Below, piece by piece: positions 36,701 to 49,100 of a stretch of DNA of 64,000 nucleotides. Position 1 is the stretch's first letter; each line of letters begins with the position of its first letter. The notes under the pieces are model-generated. The model ran no database searches. It was not told the origin of the DNA and saw only the letters and a list, made by a program, of their open reading frames with translations. The stretch is taken from the NCBI GenBank assembly GCA_013397935.1, contig VZRN01006818.1, positions 3,099,674-3,163,673 of the forward strand. Reading direction: 5' to 3'. Position numbers and translations under genes: made by a program. The stretch is from Dasyornis broadbenti. Taxonomy: Eukaryota; Chordata; Aves; Passeriformes; Dasyornithidae.

Positions 36701-36889
36701 CGTTTGTAACTCTGTGAAAACAAACCCGTCATTGCAAGGGCCGGGATGGAGGCTGGAGCCGAATGTATGAAACACTTTACGTGTCTTGTTAGCCTTTCTC
36801 TGTGCGGCGAGATAACCCCCAATAGCACCTGACACTTTTAAACTACGATTTGGGGTTTTTTTTAAGCTCTGACCCTTAACATGGGGTCC
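30786..36889. other. RAP1B-NUP107 intergenic region
   Basis: About 6 kb of AT-rich sequence with no recognised gene or transposon. Short open frames on both strands show no similarity that I know. It contains a poly-C tract (32122-32143) and four AATAAA hexamers on the + strand (31137, 33561, 34514, 35755). All or part could be an extended RAP1B 3' UTR. The last 300 bases grade into the NUP107 CpG island. Confidence 0.6.
32122..32143. repeat. Poly-C tract
   Basis: Fourteen C, one A, then seven C on the + strand, giving long G runs on the other strand. It is a simple repeat, prone to sequencing error and able to form i-motif or G-quadruplex structure in principle. Confidence 0.85.
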
Positions 36890-37068
36890 CGCACACTGAC
36901 CTAGGCGAGCACCCTGGGGCTGCCCCGCAGCACCTGCCGGGCGTCAGCGCGGCCTCCCCGGGGCCCTGAGCCGGCAGGGCGGGCGGGGCGCATGGGTGAT
37001 GCGGGCGGAAGGCGCGCGTGTCCTTCCGGGCCGAGGGCCGGCGCTGCGGCGGCGGGAAGGCTGAGCCC

Positions 37069-37087
37069 GGGCCGGGCCGGGCCGGGG
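37069..37087 (+). promoter_or_regulatory. NUP107: G-quadruplex motif just upstream of the NUP107 ATG
   Basis: Four G runs (GGG, GGG, GGG, GGGG) at 37069-37087 are separated by CC dinucleotides, the canonical quadruplex-forming pattern, on the sense strand. It ends 8 bases before the start codon, so it should be in the 5' UTR RNA if transcription starts upstream. A role in start-codon access is inference. Confidence 0.6.
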
Positions 37088-37095
37088 CCGCGGCC

Positions 37096-37103
37096 ATGGA
37101 CAG
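37096..37103 (+). CDS. NUP107: NUP107 exon 1 (coding part)
   Basis: ATG GAC AG followed by the donor 'gtgaga' gives residues 1-2 and two bases of codon 3. Human NUP107 also begins MDR with the split arginine codon completed by exon 2. The upstream exon edge is undefined. Confidence 0.9.
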
Positions 37104-40100
37104 GTGAGAGGGGCGGCGACCGCCGATTCCCCCGGCCCGGGGCCGCGCCGAGGTGTGAGAGGGGCCCCGGCGGAGGCGAGCGGGCGCGCACAGGCCGGGC
37201 TGCGGAAGGAAGCGGATCCGCAGCGGCGTCTGAGCGTACCGGGGGCTTTTTATCACCCGGGAGCTTTAAGTGTGGCTGTTGCTTCTTGAGTGTATCTTTG
37301 GATTAACCGGGAGCTGTGAGCTGCTCAGGGGTCGCGGGGTTGGCCTTTGCCAGGCCTGCTGAGGCGTCGCCACGGGGCCTCCACAGCCCACCGGGAGCGG
37401 CCCCTCTGCTCCGACTAACTGGGAATGGGTACCTTCCCTTCTGCGAGACACGAGAACTTTCCCAATCTGTGGTGATTGCGTGTATCCGAAGGAAAAAATC
37501 CGATAGCGAAGTCATGCCATTCTTTCAATTTAATTCTTAAAATTCAAAATTGAATTTCATACTGTTGCATTTTTTACTAACCTTTTTTCTTTTTTTTAAT
37601 AATAAAAAGTTAGGGTGTAGGAGGAACGAAGTCTGGGTTTTCAGACAAGCTCGTTTCTGTAAGCTTATAAGCAATGCTAGATTTCTGTGGAGGAAACTGG
37701 ACATCCATAGTAGGACTGGAGATGACTTACCACTTTAAGTTTCCTGGTTGTGGGGTTACTTTGGCACGCCAGTAAGATCTTGAATTGAATAAGATCTATG
37801 CTTGAATTAATTTGTTTGTTTCCTGTGTATGTTGCTGTTTTCCAGAAATGGTTTTGAAGACATGCCATCCCCCCATGATGCAGAGATTGGCAGACCTGGA
37901 CGGAAGCAAGGTTCTCAGAAAAGAGTTTCTAGTATCCTTTTTCTGTGAAGAATTTTTGTCTTTTAACCACTGTGTTCACCAGATGTGTTTATTTTTAGTA
38001 CTGCTTTGATTTTAAGCATGTTGAGAATAGTTTTTGAATATACAGTAAGTTATTATTTTTTTTTATACTCGTTTAAAAATGAAGAGTGTGTGAATGTAAT
38101 GTGAAAATCTTACCTGATTCTTGAGGTATCCTGCACTCAAAATTCTGCTACTGAGCTGTCTAATATTTCCATTTCTGTAGTCAGTTTTGTTTTCTCTGTG
38201 GTATTTTCATGCATTAAGAAGGAGAAAAGTTCAAAAACAAAACTGTAATTGCAATATCTTAAAACTACAAGGGAGTGATATTAATGACTGCATGAGAGTG
38301 TGTCTAGGAAATCTAGATGAGTTTCATTTAGAAAAGTACAGCATTTTCAACAACATGGTACATTACTTGGCTTTACAGAACTTAGAGATAAGCCAAAAGA
38401 TCACAGTATCTACTAGGCTGGAAAAGACCTTTGAGTTCATCGAGTCCAACCTATGACCTAACACCACCTTGTCAAAAAGACCATGGCACTAAGTGCCAAA
38501 TGCAGTCTTTTCTTAAAGAAAGTCTTTGCCTTTTCACAGAATAGTATTTTCTCTGAATTTAGTTTTCTCTCTCCCTTCCTTTTACCCACACTGGTGTCTC
38601 AAACCATTTCAGAGCTGTTGTAGTGATGGCTGGGAAAAGATTATTCTATATATTTCAGGGAAAGTAAGAGGTTGTTGAAATGTGTGCATAGTTAGTTCTT
38701 GACTATAGATAGATTGATTATTTCAATTGTGGGTTGAATGTGATTGGAGAGATGTTGCATTGCTGTCTCTTAAACTTGTGCCGCTGTGTTTATGGAGTGT
38801 GGTGTTTTACACTTTTTCCTGGGCATATGAACTCAGGTTGTCATCCACTGAGAGAACTATATGAGCCACAGCTGACTCCATTTCTGAGCTTTTGGAAAAG
38901 TTCTCTTTATTATATCTTAATTTTATGGTTTTATGCTCATGTACAAATATTGTGTTATCAGAGTGTTATGATGATCTAGTGTATCTTAACTTCCCATCCA
39001 CTGTAATAGCAAGATTAGTGCACAGACATAAATTTCCATAGGAATTTTCCCCCCTGCTTTTTTAGCAATAAGGAAAACTCCCCCTCATGTAGTTTGATAG
39101 ATAAGATAATGGTATTTTCATGGTTATGATAGCAAAGGAATCAGTACATTTGCTTGTTCTTCTGGATTTTGCATTTAAAATAAAGCTAGTGAGTTATTTG
39201 CCCTTACTATATTGTGCCTAAGAATCAAGATATTTCTGAATACTAATAACACAAGCTACTGAAACCTTGATACAACTGCTTCTTGGTGAATCTTACCTGG
39301 AGCACTGAACCTAGTTGCTGACAGGAAAAAGAAAAGCAGAGCAACAAAACAACTGGAACCAAAAGAGAGAATGTTTTAAAAATTGCATTCAGACTCAGAT
39401 TTTCTTGTTATGGGTGATGTAGCAGAAAGCAGCTCCTCATGGGACAGAAGGACTCTCTTTGATCTGAGCCATTGTGAGGAGTCCCAGCCCTGTTGTGTTC
39501 ATATTTCTGAACTTCACTTTGTGGTGTGTCCCTTTTAACCCTCAAGCTTTTAAGGTTCTGGTGAAACATTTTATGACCTAACTGAGGCTTATGAATAGGA
39601 CTTTCTGTTTTACTCTGAAAGACAAGATATGTAATTTTCATAACATTTGAGTTATGACAAAATTTTTTTCCTTTCCAAGTAGTCACAGTCATTTAGAATA
39701 GATCCAAAACTGTGTTTGGGAGAGTGTTTCTTAACTTGTTTAATAATCAGTTCTTACATCCCTGGATGACACGATTGGAAACATGATGCCCAAAAGCCAG
39801 TTTCTTTCTCGAACTCCTAATTCATTGCTTCACCAGCCAGGTAAGACTGCGTGCTTTCTTACTCCTTAGTTAAAGGATTTATGTGCTTGGACTTAGTAAC
39901 AATTCATAAGAAGGGCATGAGTGTGCTGTAATTGGTCCCGTGAAGGCCCACAAAGTTGATCAGTGACGTATGAGGAGAGACTGAGAAGAGCTGGGATTGT
40001 TTAGCCTGGGAAAGAGATTGGGGGATATTGTAAATATATGTAAATACTTGATGGGAGGGAGTAAAAAGAGAGCCAGGTTTTTCTTGGTGGTGCTGGGTGA

Positions 40101-43100
40101 AAAGTAAAGAGGCAATAGGCACAACAGCATTTACAGGGAATTCTGTTTAAACATTAAAAAAAAAAAAAAAAACCAAAAAATTTTTTACTGTGATGGCGGT
40201 TGAATGCTAGAACTGGTTGCCCAGATGGTCTATGGAGTCTCTGTCTTTGGAGATAAACAAAGCTGGACATGGTCCTGAGCAACCTGTTCTAGTTGACACA
40301 CCTTTGGGCAGGGGATTGGAGTAGACGATCTCCAGAGGTTCCTTACAAACTCAGTGTAGTGGGTTGTTCCTGGCTAGATATCAGGTGCCCACCAAATTTC
40401 TCTGTCATTCCTCATGTCAGGCAGGACAAGGTGGGGAGAAAATGTAATGAAAGCCTTATGGGTAGAGATAAGGACAGGGAGAGATCATTCACCCATTTCT
40501 GTCACAGGCAAAATAGACTCAGCTTGGGGAAAATTATTTATTACCAAACATATCAGAGTAGGATAATGAGAAATAAACCCCAACTTAAAAACACCTTCCT
40601 CCCACTCCTCCCTCTTCCTTGGCTTAACTTTACTTCTACATTTTCTATCTCCTCCACCATCAGCGGTGCAGCGGGATGAGGAATAGGGCTCTAGTCAGTT
40701 CATCACACATTGTCTCTGCTGCTTCTTCCTCCTCAGCAGGAGGACTCCTCACACTCTTCCCGTTCTTCAGTGTGAGGTCATTCCCACAGGAGACAGTCCT
40801 CCAGTAACTTCTCCAAAGTGAGTCCTTCCCACAGGCTGTAGTTCTTTTATGAAGTGCTCCAGCGTGAGTCCCTCGCAGGATCACAAGTCCTGTCAGCAAA
40901 TCTGCTCCAGTGTGGGCTCCTCTCTCCACAGGACCACAGGTCCTGCCAAGAGGTGGCTCCAGCACAGGCTTCCCATGAGGTCACAGCCTCCTTCTGGCAT
41001 GCACCTGCTCTGGTGTGGGGACTTCCGTGGGCTGCAGGTGGATCTCTGCTCTACCGTGACCCTCCGTGGGCTGCAGGGGCACAGCCTGTTTCCCCATGGG
41101 CTGCACCACAGGCTGCTGGGGAATCTACTTCTGTGGCCAGAGCACCTCCTCCTCCTCCTTCCTCACTGACCTTGGTGTCTGCAGAATTGTTGCTGTCACA
41201 TGTTCTCTCTCCCCTTTCTGCTGCTGGTGTTTCCCCAGCAGTTTTCCCCTGCCTTAGATCTGTTATCCCAGAGATGCTGTCACTGTCACTGATGTGCTCA
41301 GCCTTGGCCTGCAGTTGGGTCTATCCTGGAGCCATCTGACATTGGCTCTGCCGGACATGGGGGAAGCTTCTGGCAGCTTCTCACAGAAGCCACCCAGCTA
41401 CCAAAACCTTGCCATGCAAACCCAATACACTCAGCTACATTGTGATTGTGAAGTTAAATACATTTCTGAATATAGACAAAAAGTTAAATACATTTCTGAA
41501 TATAGACAAAAATACCTGGTAATAGTCAACATTTATGTTCATAAATTATTTGTGTATGCTGTTGGTGAATAATAATGAAGTTTTGCCTTTTAGCTTTTAG
41601 AGTGGGTTTGAGTTAAATTTTCATTGTTTGGCACAAGAGTATGTCCAATATCATTTCAATTTCTCTCAAGTGTCATGTTAAAACTGATTCTTGCCTTAGT
41701 CAGCAGTTTGTTGTGTTTCCCTCTTTTGCAATGCTCTTTTGATTTTGCAGTAGCTTCTAATTTTTCAATATTGTCTGCCATGTAGTATCTCTTCAGATAT
41801 TTTTCCCTTTGTTACAGCTTAATTCTGTTGCTGACCTTTCTGCAGATTTACTTATTTATTGGTTGCATTGGTGAATGCACCTCTTCACTAGCAGGAGAAG
41901 GAATCAGCATACCTCACAGAAAGGCTGTGGTACCACACATAGTGGCTAGGGTCAGGTTGCCCTGAGATCTCCCATACTAGGAGTGTGTTTGGGGATTCTT
42001 CCCTAACTGGCACTTGGGCAAAATGGGAAGCTCCACAGAGACTGATTTCTTACAATTTCTCAGGATTCCTGACAAGTTCTGTGTAGCCCCTGCTTGTTCT
42101 TGTTTAGTGTAATATCTGTTGGCTTCTGTTTTGACCAGCAACAAAGATAAATGCTGTTAACACCAGCCTTCTTCTTGAGCACAAGCTACTTGTATGTCAG
42201 CTTTGTTGGTCTTGGTGTGGACTTGATAGTAAACACACTTTGTAAAGCTCTGTAAACTTAGTGTCTCCCTCACTTGCTGTGGCTGAAATAAACATGCCCA
42301 TTCCTTACATTTCTGTGTCATCACCAGGGCTTACGTCCCCTTTCTCTGTCACAGCGTCTTCCTATTGTCTTTATTTTGTCAGCATTCAGGCATTCATATA
42401 AGGGATCCCTCTTTTTTATAATCATCTAGCCAGTATGTTTTCCATCCAGCTCCAAGAGGATGGCTGCACATTCTGCTGTTCTATTACCTTAGGCACCACA
42501 GGAAAAACAAAGTGCCATAGGTATTTGATCTTCCGCATCTAAATTGGATGGAGACCCTGGACACACTCGTTATTTTGTGGTGGTATATACTGTTGTGGTC
42601 ATTTTTGATGCTTCTGATTCCAGCAGTCCTCAAATCCAAAAGGAAATATTAATAATCCCAATGCTGACTGAAATTAGGAACTGCTGTTGAGGGTTGTACA
42701 AGCACTCCTCTCACCAAATTTGGTAACAAAATGTTGGGACTCTCTCATTCCCTCTTCACCACTATTAATACATCTCCTGTCTGTCACTGTCTTGATCTAA
42801 TCAGTATTTTTACGTGGCTTCCTAAGCTGTTTGTGTTTGTTTAGGGAACCAAAGTAGCTGTTTTCTCTATGCAAATTCTGTGATCTTTGGTTTGTGGGAA
42901 GGTCCGTTGTGGTGGATCTCCCTGTTGTCATAGGATATGGTATTTATTATCTTCCAAAGCAGTGTTAACATGGATCAAATATTCCTGGGAACACTAGGCT
43001 CTGGACTGATGTGCAGAAGTATCTGGAGCAGATGTAGTGCTTGGTAGAGCAGACTTGTGGCTGCCTTTTGCTTTAAGGGTTTGAAGACCAACTTCCAAGA

Positions 43101-46100
43101 AACAGTGACTGGAGATGTATTGCTCTTTATGCTCATGTGTGTTTACAATGAACTCTAATAACTGAAGATATGCTGCCTGTTTGGTGCATACATACAACCT
43201 GCTTTCAGGCTTCTATCTGCACTTCTTCAGTATGTCTTAAAAATTTCTTTTGGAGTTTCTGGATAGAGCATAGTTGCTTCAAATACTTTTCTGAAAAGCC
43301 TCTTTCTCTTTCAGGTACTCCATTACATCGGAGCTCCATGAAACCATCAGACATGTCTGCCATCCTGGGAACAGGAGGGAAATCTCCTCTCATCCTACCA
43401 ACTTCTGGACTTTTTGGCAATCTGTCAATGGTGAGATGGTTGGAGCATCTTTTTCTCTTGTCCCTGTGAAACATAACACTACATAAACATAAACTACAAG
43501 TTTGGTGTTTCTGTGTTGTTTGCTCCAAAGACAAACTGTGAGTGGTAAAGCTTGCTAGTACTGCTATTGCTGTTTACTGCTGGTGTTATTTATTACCGTG
43601 TTTTTCTTTGAGATGATGCAGTGAGGAATAACAGAGGTTTTTAAGGACTTTAAATACACTATGCGTTTTAAGCTGGTCCCTGTAGCATTGGCTTGTGACT
43701 ACAAAAATCCTGACTTTGTTTGTTTACAAATTCTTCAGAGATAATTGTTTTACATCCGCAAGTTAAAACTTCAGGATTTTTCTAATTTTAGCATTCTCCA
43801 GTATTAGGCTTCACTAGAGTGTTGAAGTTTAGACTTCAAAGAACAAGCTCTGATGACTTTTTAGATGACATTATCTTCTACTGCAGTGTCTTTGAACAAA
43901 CACTGATTGAAAAAGTTATGAATGGGAATGTCTGAAGTATCTCCATTTATTTCTAAATTAACTCAAAAGAAGTTAAGGTGTTTTTCTCTATATGCATTTT
44001 ATTTCATTCTCCTTTTTAGTTGTTTCTGTAGTTTGATGCAAGCCATCTGTTTCTTTATAAATTATCAGCTTCTGGGGCCTAACTGATCGACACGTATACA
44101 GAGCTCTTAGTGCTGGTAACTTTTTCTCTCTTTCAGAGCCTCTTGTAACTAATGTTTTGTGAGTGGACTACATTTTAGTTTAGAGTTTAGTTTTCCTACT
44201 TGAATCCAGTTTAGATTAGCAGGGGAAACCTGTGACTAGACACAGGCTTTCAGAGATGAGTGACAGAAAAAAGGACTTTTGCATGTGGAAATTTACTTGC
44301 TTGTTGATAGGAAGACACATTAGCCCTTTTCATATTTCCCACAGAGACCTGATACGATTTTGCTGGAACTGTGTTATTTTTGCTCTGCAGTGGGAGGGCT
44401 GGGGCACTGGATTCTGGTTGGCTAAAGGACAGTAATGGCAGAGGCAAGAGGAATGCCTACCAGGGCCGTGTCATCTGGTTCCATGTTTTTGTACTTGTAT
44501 GGGTGGGAGTATTTCAAGAGTCTAGGAAAGTGAATCAGCCAAGGGCACATCGCTAGGTCTTTGTGTAGTATTAACTGCTGCTGAGAATGCCATTGCTGGC
44601 ATGGAAATGCATCTAGGAAGCTGTCCTGTCAGTGCAGTATGTGTACAGTCAGTCTTCTCTTTTGGCAATTCTGCTCCTCTGTTGTCAGATATGTTGTCAA
44701 ATACCTCCCCTGAAGTACTCCCCACAAAATATAGATTATGTCTTTATTTCCTCCGTTAATATTCTGATACTTGCTATTATTTTAAACATATTGCTGCATT
44801 TGATCAAATGGTTTTGAGCAATTCACCAAGAAGGTTGAAAGACATGTAAGTGGCTGATTCATATTTTAGGTATTTTGCCTAACTTTTCACAGCTGCTTTA
44901 CAACTTAGTCAATTTTGTTATCCTTTTACTTTAAAAGATAAGCATTTAGCATGACAGAATATGAAACTTGAGGATGACTTGGTTTAAGATGAAAAGTAAT
45001 ACACGGTGTTCTAAAGTAGATTGTTTTAGTAGATTAGCTTCTATTTTAGTTGTTTTCAGAAAAAAATGGGAATTTCCTTTTTCTAAACTGAACTTTATCT
45101 TCTCAGAGCAGTTTGTTAGAGGCATAGCTGCACCTTATCTAAAGGCAGTTATTTCACTATTAGCTTTTTAGGATTCTCTGTTTATATACCATTTTCATAG
45201 AAGGAAAATATGTGTAGCTAGGCTTGAATATGTGAGATTAAAATTTATTTTCTTTATGTTCTTGTTGTGGTTTTAGCTGGATGAAAGTAACTGGACAATG
45301 GCACTCTCTCCTCAGCAGACAGGAATGTTTGTAAATGCAGACATGTCCAATATGACAGAAGATATCACTATGAGTGCTGTATTGTTGCGTGAGGATGATC
45401 CTGGGGAAGCTGGTGAGGCAACTTGAAGTTTTTCTGATATTTGACCACAGTTTTTATTTGTGTGGCGTAAATATGTGTGTCCTTTTTTATTATTTTCTGT
45501 ATTATTTTGCTGGTATTTCTTAGTCAAAAGCAGTCTAGTTTAAAAAGTTCAGAAAATTATGCTATACCAGTTTATCAGAGTTTTGTGAGTTGGTGCTTTC
45601 TATGGAACCTGTTCTGATGGAACAAAGGGGATGCTCTAGTGATGTGGGATGCAAACTGGATTAGTTTTGTGGAAATACACAAATATGCAGGTGGCATATT
45701 TACCCCAAAAGTTTTATATAATTTACATAGCTCGTAGCTTCTGTCTATTGTACTATTTTAACTGATAAGTTCTTCTGACTTCATGGTATAGTTCATATCA
45801 TCATTGTACTCATTAAAATTTGCAAAAATGAGATGTCTTGTCTTCAGAAGGATGTTTTTGTAGTCTGGTGGGGGTGTTTTTACCAATTGTGCCTGACTAA
45901 TATGGCTGTTTCTTCTTATATCTGTCCTAGCTACTATGAGCATGTACTCAGACTTTCTGCATTCTTTCCTGAAGCATACATCAACTACCATTTTTGATCT
46001 TGTGGATGAGTATGAAAGTATTTGTAACAGTCAGGTAAGTAGTTTACTTGGTTTTTTATTTACTTTGTTTTACATTCCCTTCCCAAAGCAGTGTTGCTGC

Positions 46101-49100
46101 GAAGTCGCAGTGCTTAACATACACACTTTAGATCTTCCAGCTTATGAGTCTCTAAACGCTAGCATTGAGTAGCGTGTCACTTTCCTCAAACACTGCTTTG
46201 GCACAGGAATACCCATGGTGTAGCTTGCTGAAAACTAAAAATGTCATCTGGCTGCCATTCCACTGCAAGTGTTAAGTGGCAATAAACATTAGCAGATCTA
46301 TAGATGTTTTTGTTAATGTTAATAAAATGGATTAAAATGTACTTATTTCTCTCAGGTATAAATAAGTAAAATCATCGTATTATGTTGGTTTAGGTTTTCT
46401 GATACATTGCTAACAAGCTGGGAGTAGAGGGCTCAGTATTAGTTTTAAGATGTCTCTGCTTTTAGACACTTTTTTAGTTCTTTATTTGACTGGTTGTTGA
46501 CTGAGAGTTCAGGATTAGCAGGATTGATACTTTCAAAGTAAGAAGTTATGATTCTTCTGTCAATAAGTGTTGATCACAAGAGAGGTTACAGATTAAGTTT
46601 TTTAAAGAGATTTCATACCTATGTCTATGTTAAGAAAATGTGTTCTTAGTAGAAGGTTGCTAGCCCTCTTTGTGCAAATTTGTTGTTGGGGCTGAGTTGG
46701 AAAATGCTGAGATATTTAATGAGGTATGTACCACAATTATGTGCAGACAAGAGAAAGAAAATAAGTGTGACCGTAATTTTTGTGAGATGGAATAACTGAG
46801 TGGTTGTTTTAAGCCATGGGGGCAGTATGTTCCCAAGGACATATAAGAGTACAGTGAAGGATGCTGCTCTAAGGTGTGCCTTGGATGCTATTGATGGGGC
46901 TTGGGACTGGGGTGGAGGGACAGTGCTGAGCTATCATGCAGTCTCTCAGCTGTACCCTGAGATTCTGCCCAGGGCTTCCTAACAGCCATAAACTCCTTGT
47001 GTTTTCTGAGCAGTAATAAAAAGGATCTCTTGCATCATGATGGTACACCTTTCTTTTCTCCAAATCTGTTGATCACCTCCCAGTTGAAAATAGATGAATA
47101 TATTGATGCCTGACAAATTGGGTACCACTAAAATGTAAGAGTTTGGGGTTCTTCTTGGAAGTAGTTTTGGAAGAGCTCTGGAACTAGCTATCAGTGGAAA
47201 AGACTTTATTGTATAAGTTTTCTTCATAAAAATTAAAGAAAATATAGTAGAATTTCTTTTTGGTGATACTGTGAATTATGTGATAACCACATTCCATTAT
47301 GTGGAACCAGATTGGGTTCTCTCATTTAACAGAACTAGAAAGAAAAAGTATCTTTCAGGCATGGCTAAATGCGTAAATACTATCACAAATACCACAAAGG
47401 CTAATTTTGTGATTGATATTGATCTATATAGGAAAAAAAAGTGGGGATTTTGGTGGCTTGTTAGGGTTTTTTTGTGTGTGTGTGTTTTTGGTGTGTGGGT
47501 TTTTTTTTTCCCCCCCACAATGGTTGCCTTCTCTCCCTACCAGTCTTTTTCGGTCTTTTCCTTTTTAACTGTTCAGTGTAAGGTATTCTTATCCTGGGTT
47601 TGTACAATGTGTTGCAAAACAAAGCTAGTCTGTTTGTTTATGTCATCTAGTCTGTGTTAATGTTATTTTCATTACTAATTAAGGGTATTTATGATGTGGA
47701 GTATTGTCTACCTATTTTGAAGAGATGGTAATCAAACTCGTTTGTTGGAAACATTCAGGATAATGAAAAGATTGCTGTAATGGCTTAGAAAAAAACCTAA
47801 CACTGATAGGCAGTATTAAATCTGTATAAATTTGTTTCCCTCAGGTGAATATACTAGGGAAAATAGTTTATCGGGCAACTCCTGGACAGCAGAAGTTTTC
47901 CAAAACTGCCAGTGTCTTGTGGCTTCTCAAGCAGGAGATGGTAACGTGGAGGCTGCTGTCCTCGCTTTATAGGTAATTCCTTTGAAAAGCACACTACTGC
48001 ATTTGTGTACCAAGATGACTTTCTTGGATATATTTTTAATGAGTTTATACATAAGGAGTTAAGCAATTAAGTACCTATTAATAAGCTGTTTATAGAACTA
48101 GGTTCTGATATATTTATGTCTATTCATTATCTATTTACAAAAATGAAAGTTGTAAAGAGGACTGTTCTTATTACCTTTACAACTTCTAGTATTTTTTAAA
48201 ACACTTTTGTAAAGGTTTTTTAAGCACTTTTACTTAGGGATTTTGCTAAATTTTCTCAGCTTTGTATTAATCTCTAACATGCTGCATTTTTATTTCCAGA
48301 GACAGAATACAGTCTGCACTGGAAGATGAAACTGCATTTGATATCACAGTAAGCATGGACTCTTTTGGGGGTTTTTCTAAAGTTATATAAGAAGCTAAAT
48401 AAGCAAAATAAAGGCTAAATGCTTGTATTTTACATTTAAAATCTCAAAGTGGCAGCCATTCAAAAGTGAAAAATGAGACTGATTTTTGTCAAAACAAATA
48501 TTAAATTATTTCATGTATTGTGAAGAATAAATCTAAATATTCAGTTCTAAAGAGAGAATGATAGTGTAAAAAAATAGTATAAACTATTCTTTGTTTTGTT
48601 TCCTTAAGTATTTCACATACACTTGGAAAATCATACAATATCCTAAGTTGGAAGGGATGCACAAGGATCACTGAGTCATACTCCTGGCTCTGCACAAGAC
48701 AACCCTAAATTCACTAGAAATAACTTTTTATTTATTTTTAAAAGCTGTATCAATAGCTGTGATATTCCCATAGGTCAGAGATAATTTTGATTTGCCTGAA
48801 AGAAGAACATGTGGTCTCAAGCTGTCTGGTGTTTGTGATCCTGATTCCAATTTATCTCAAGAGAAATCTAAATTTTTTAGCATTCCTGTTATGGCTGTAG
48901 TCATCTTGTCTATGTCAATACAGTGCTTCCAGCCTTTGCTGCCAGAATATGCTTAGGAAGACAAAACAATAAGTAAAGTGACTCTGCCTTGTAAAATTTA
49001 TGATTGTAGATCTTTCTTCTCAGTCATAAAATAGCTTCCTCTAGGATTCCCACTGCTAGGTTGTCAGTGTTAAACACTGTTGCCAAAAATACCCAGTTTC

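Larger units (their letters stand above)
36890..37420 (+). promoter_or_regulatory. NUP107: NUP107 CpG-island promoter
   Basis: About 500 bases of very high GC and CpG density sit in otherwise AT-rich DNA, spanning the NUP107 start codon and first donor. There is no obvious TATA box, which fits a housekeeping promoter. The transcription start is not determinable by eye but must lie upstream of 37096. Long open frames on both strands here are the usual by-product of GC-rich sequence. Confidence 0.85.
43431..47844 (+). other. NUP107: NUP107 introns 4-6
   Basis: Introns 43431-45276, 45413-45930 and 46035-47844, all GT-AG. The only notable content is a G/T- and T-rich stretch with a short (GT) run and a C7 tract near 47465-47516. 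No genes or named repeats were seen. Confidence 0.8.

Noticed and set aside
36876..37306. Frames of 96-126 codons on both strands at the NUP107 promoter
   Set aside because: They are CpG-island artefacts: Pro/Arg/Ala/Gly-rich, overlapping in all frames, with no splice or homology support. The true start ATG at 37096 is only a short split exon.
40854..41339. Open frame of 161 codons on the + strand
   Set aside because: It lies wholly inside the solo LTR, overlaps other frames on both strands and has low-complexity Pro/Ser/Trp-rich content from the LTR's internal repeats.
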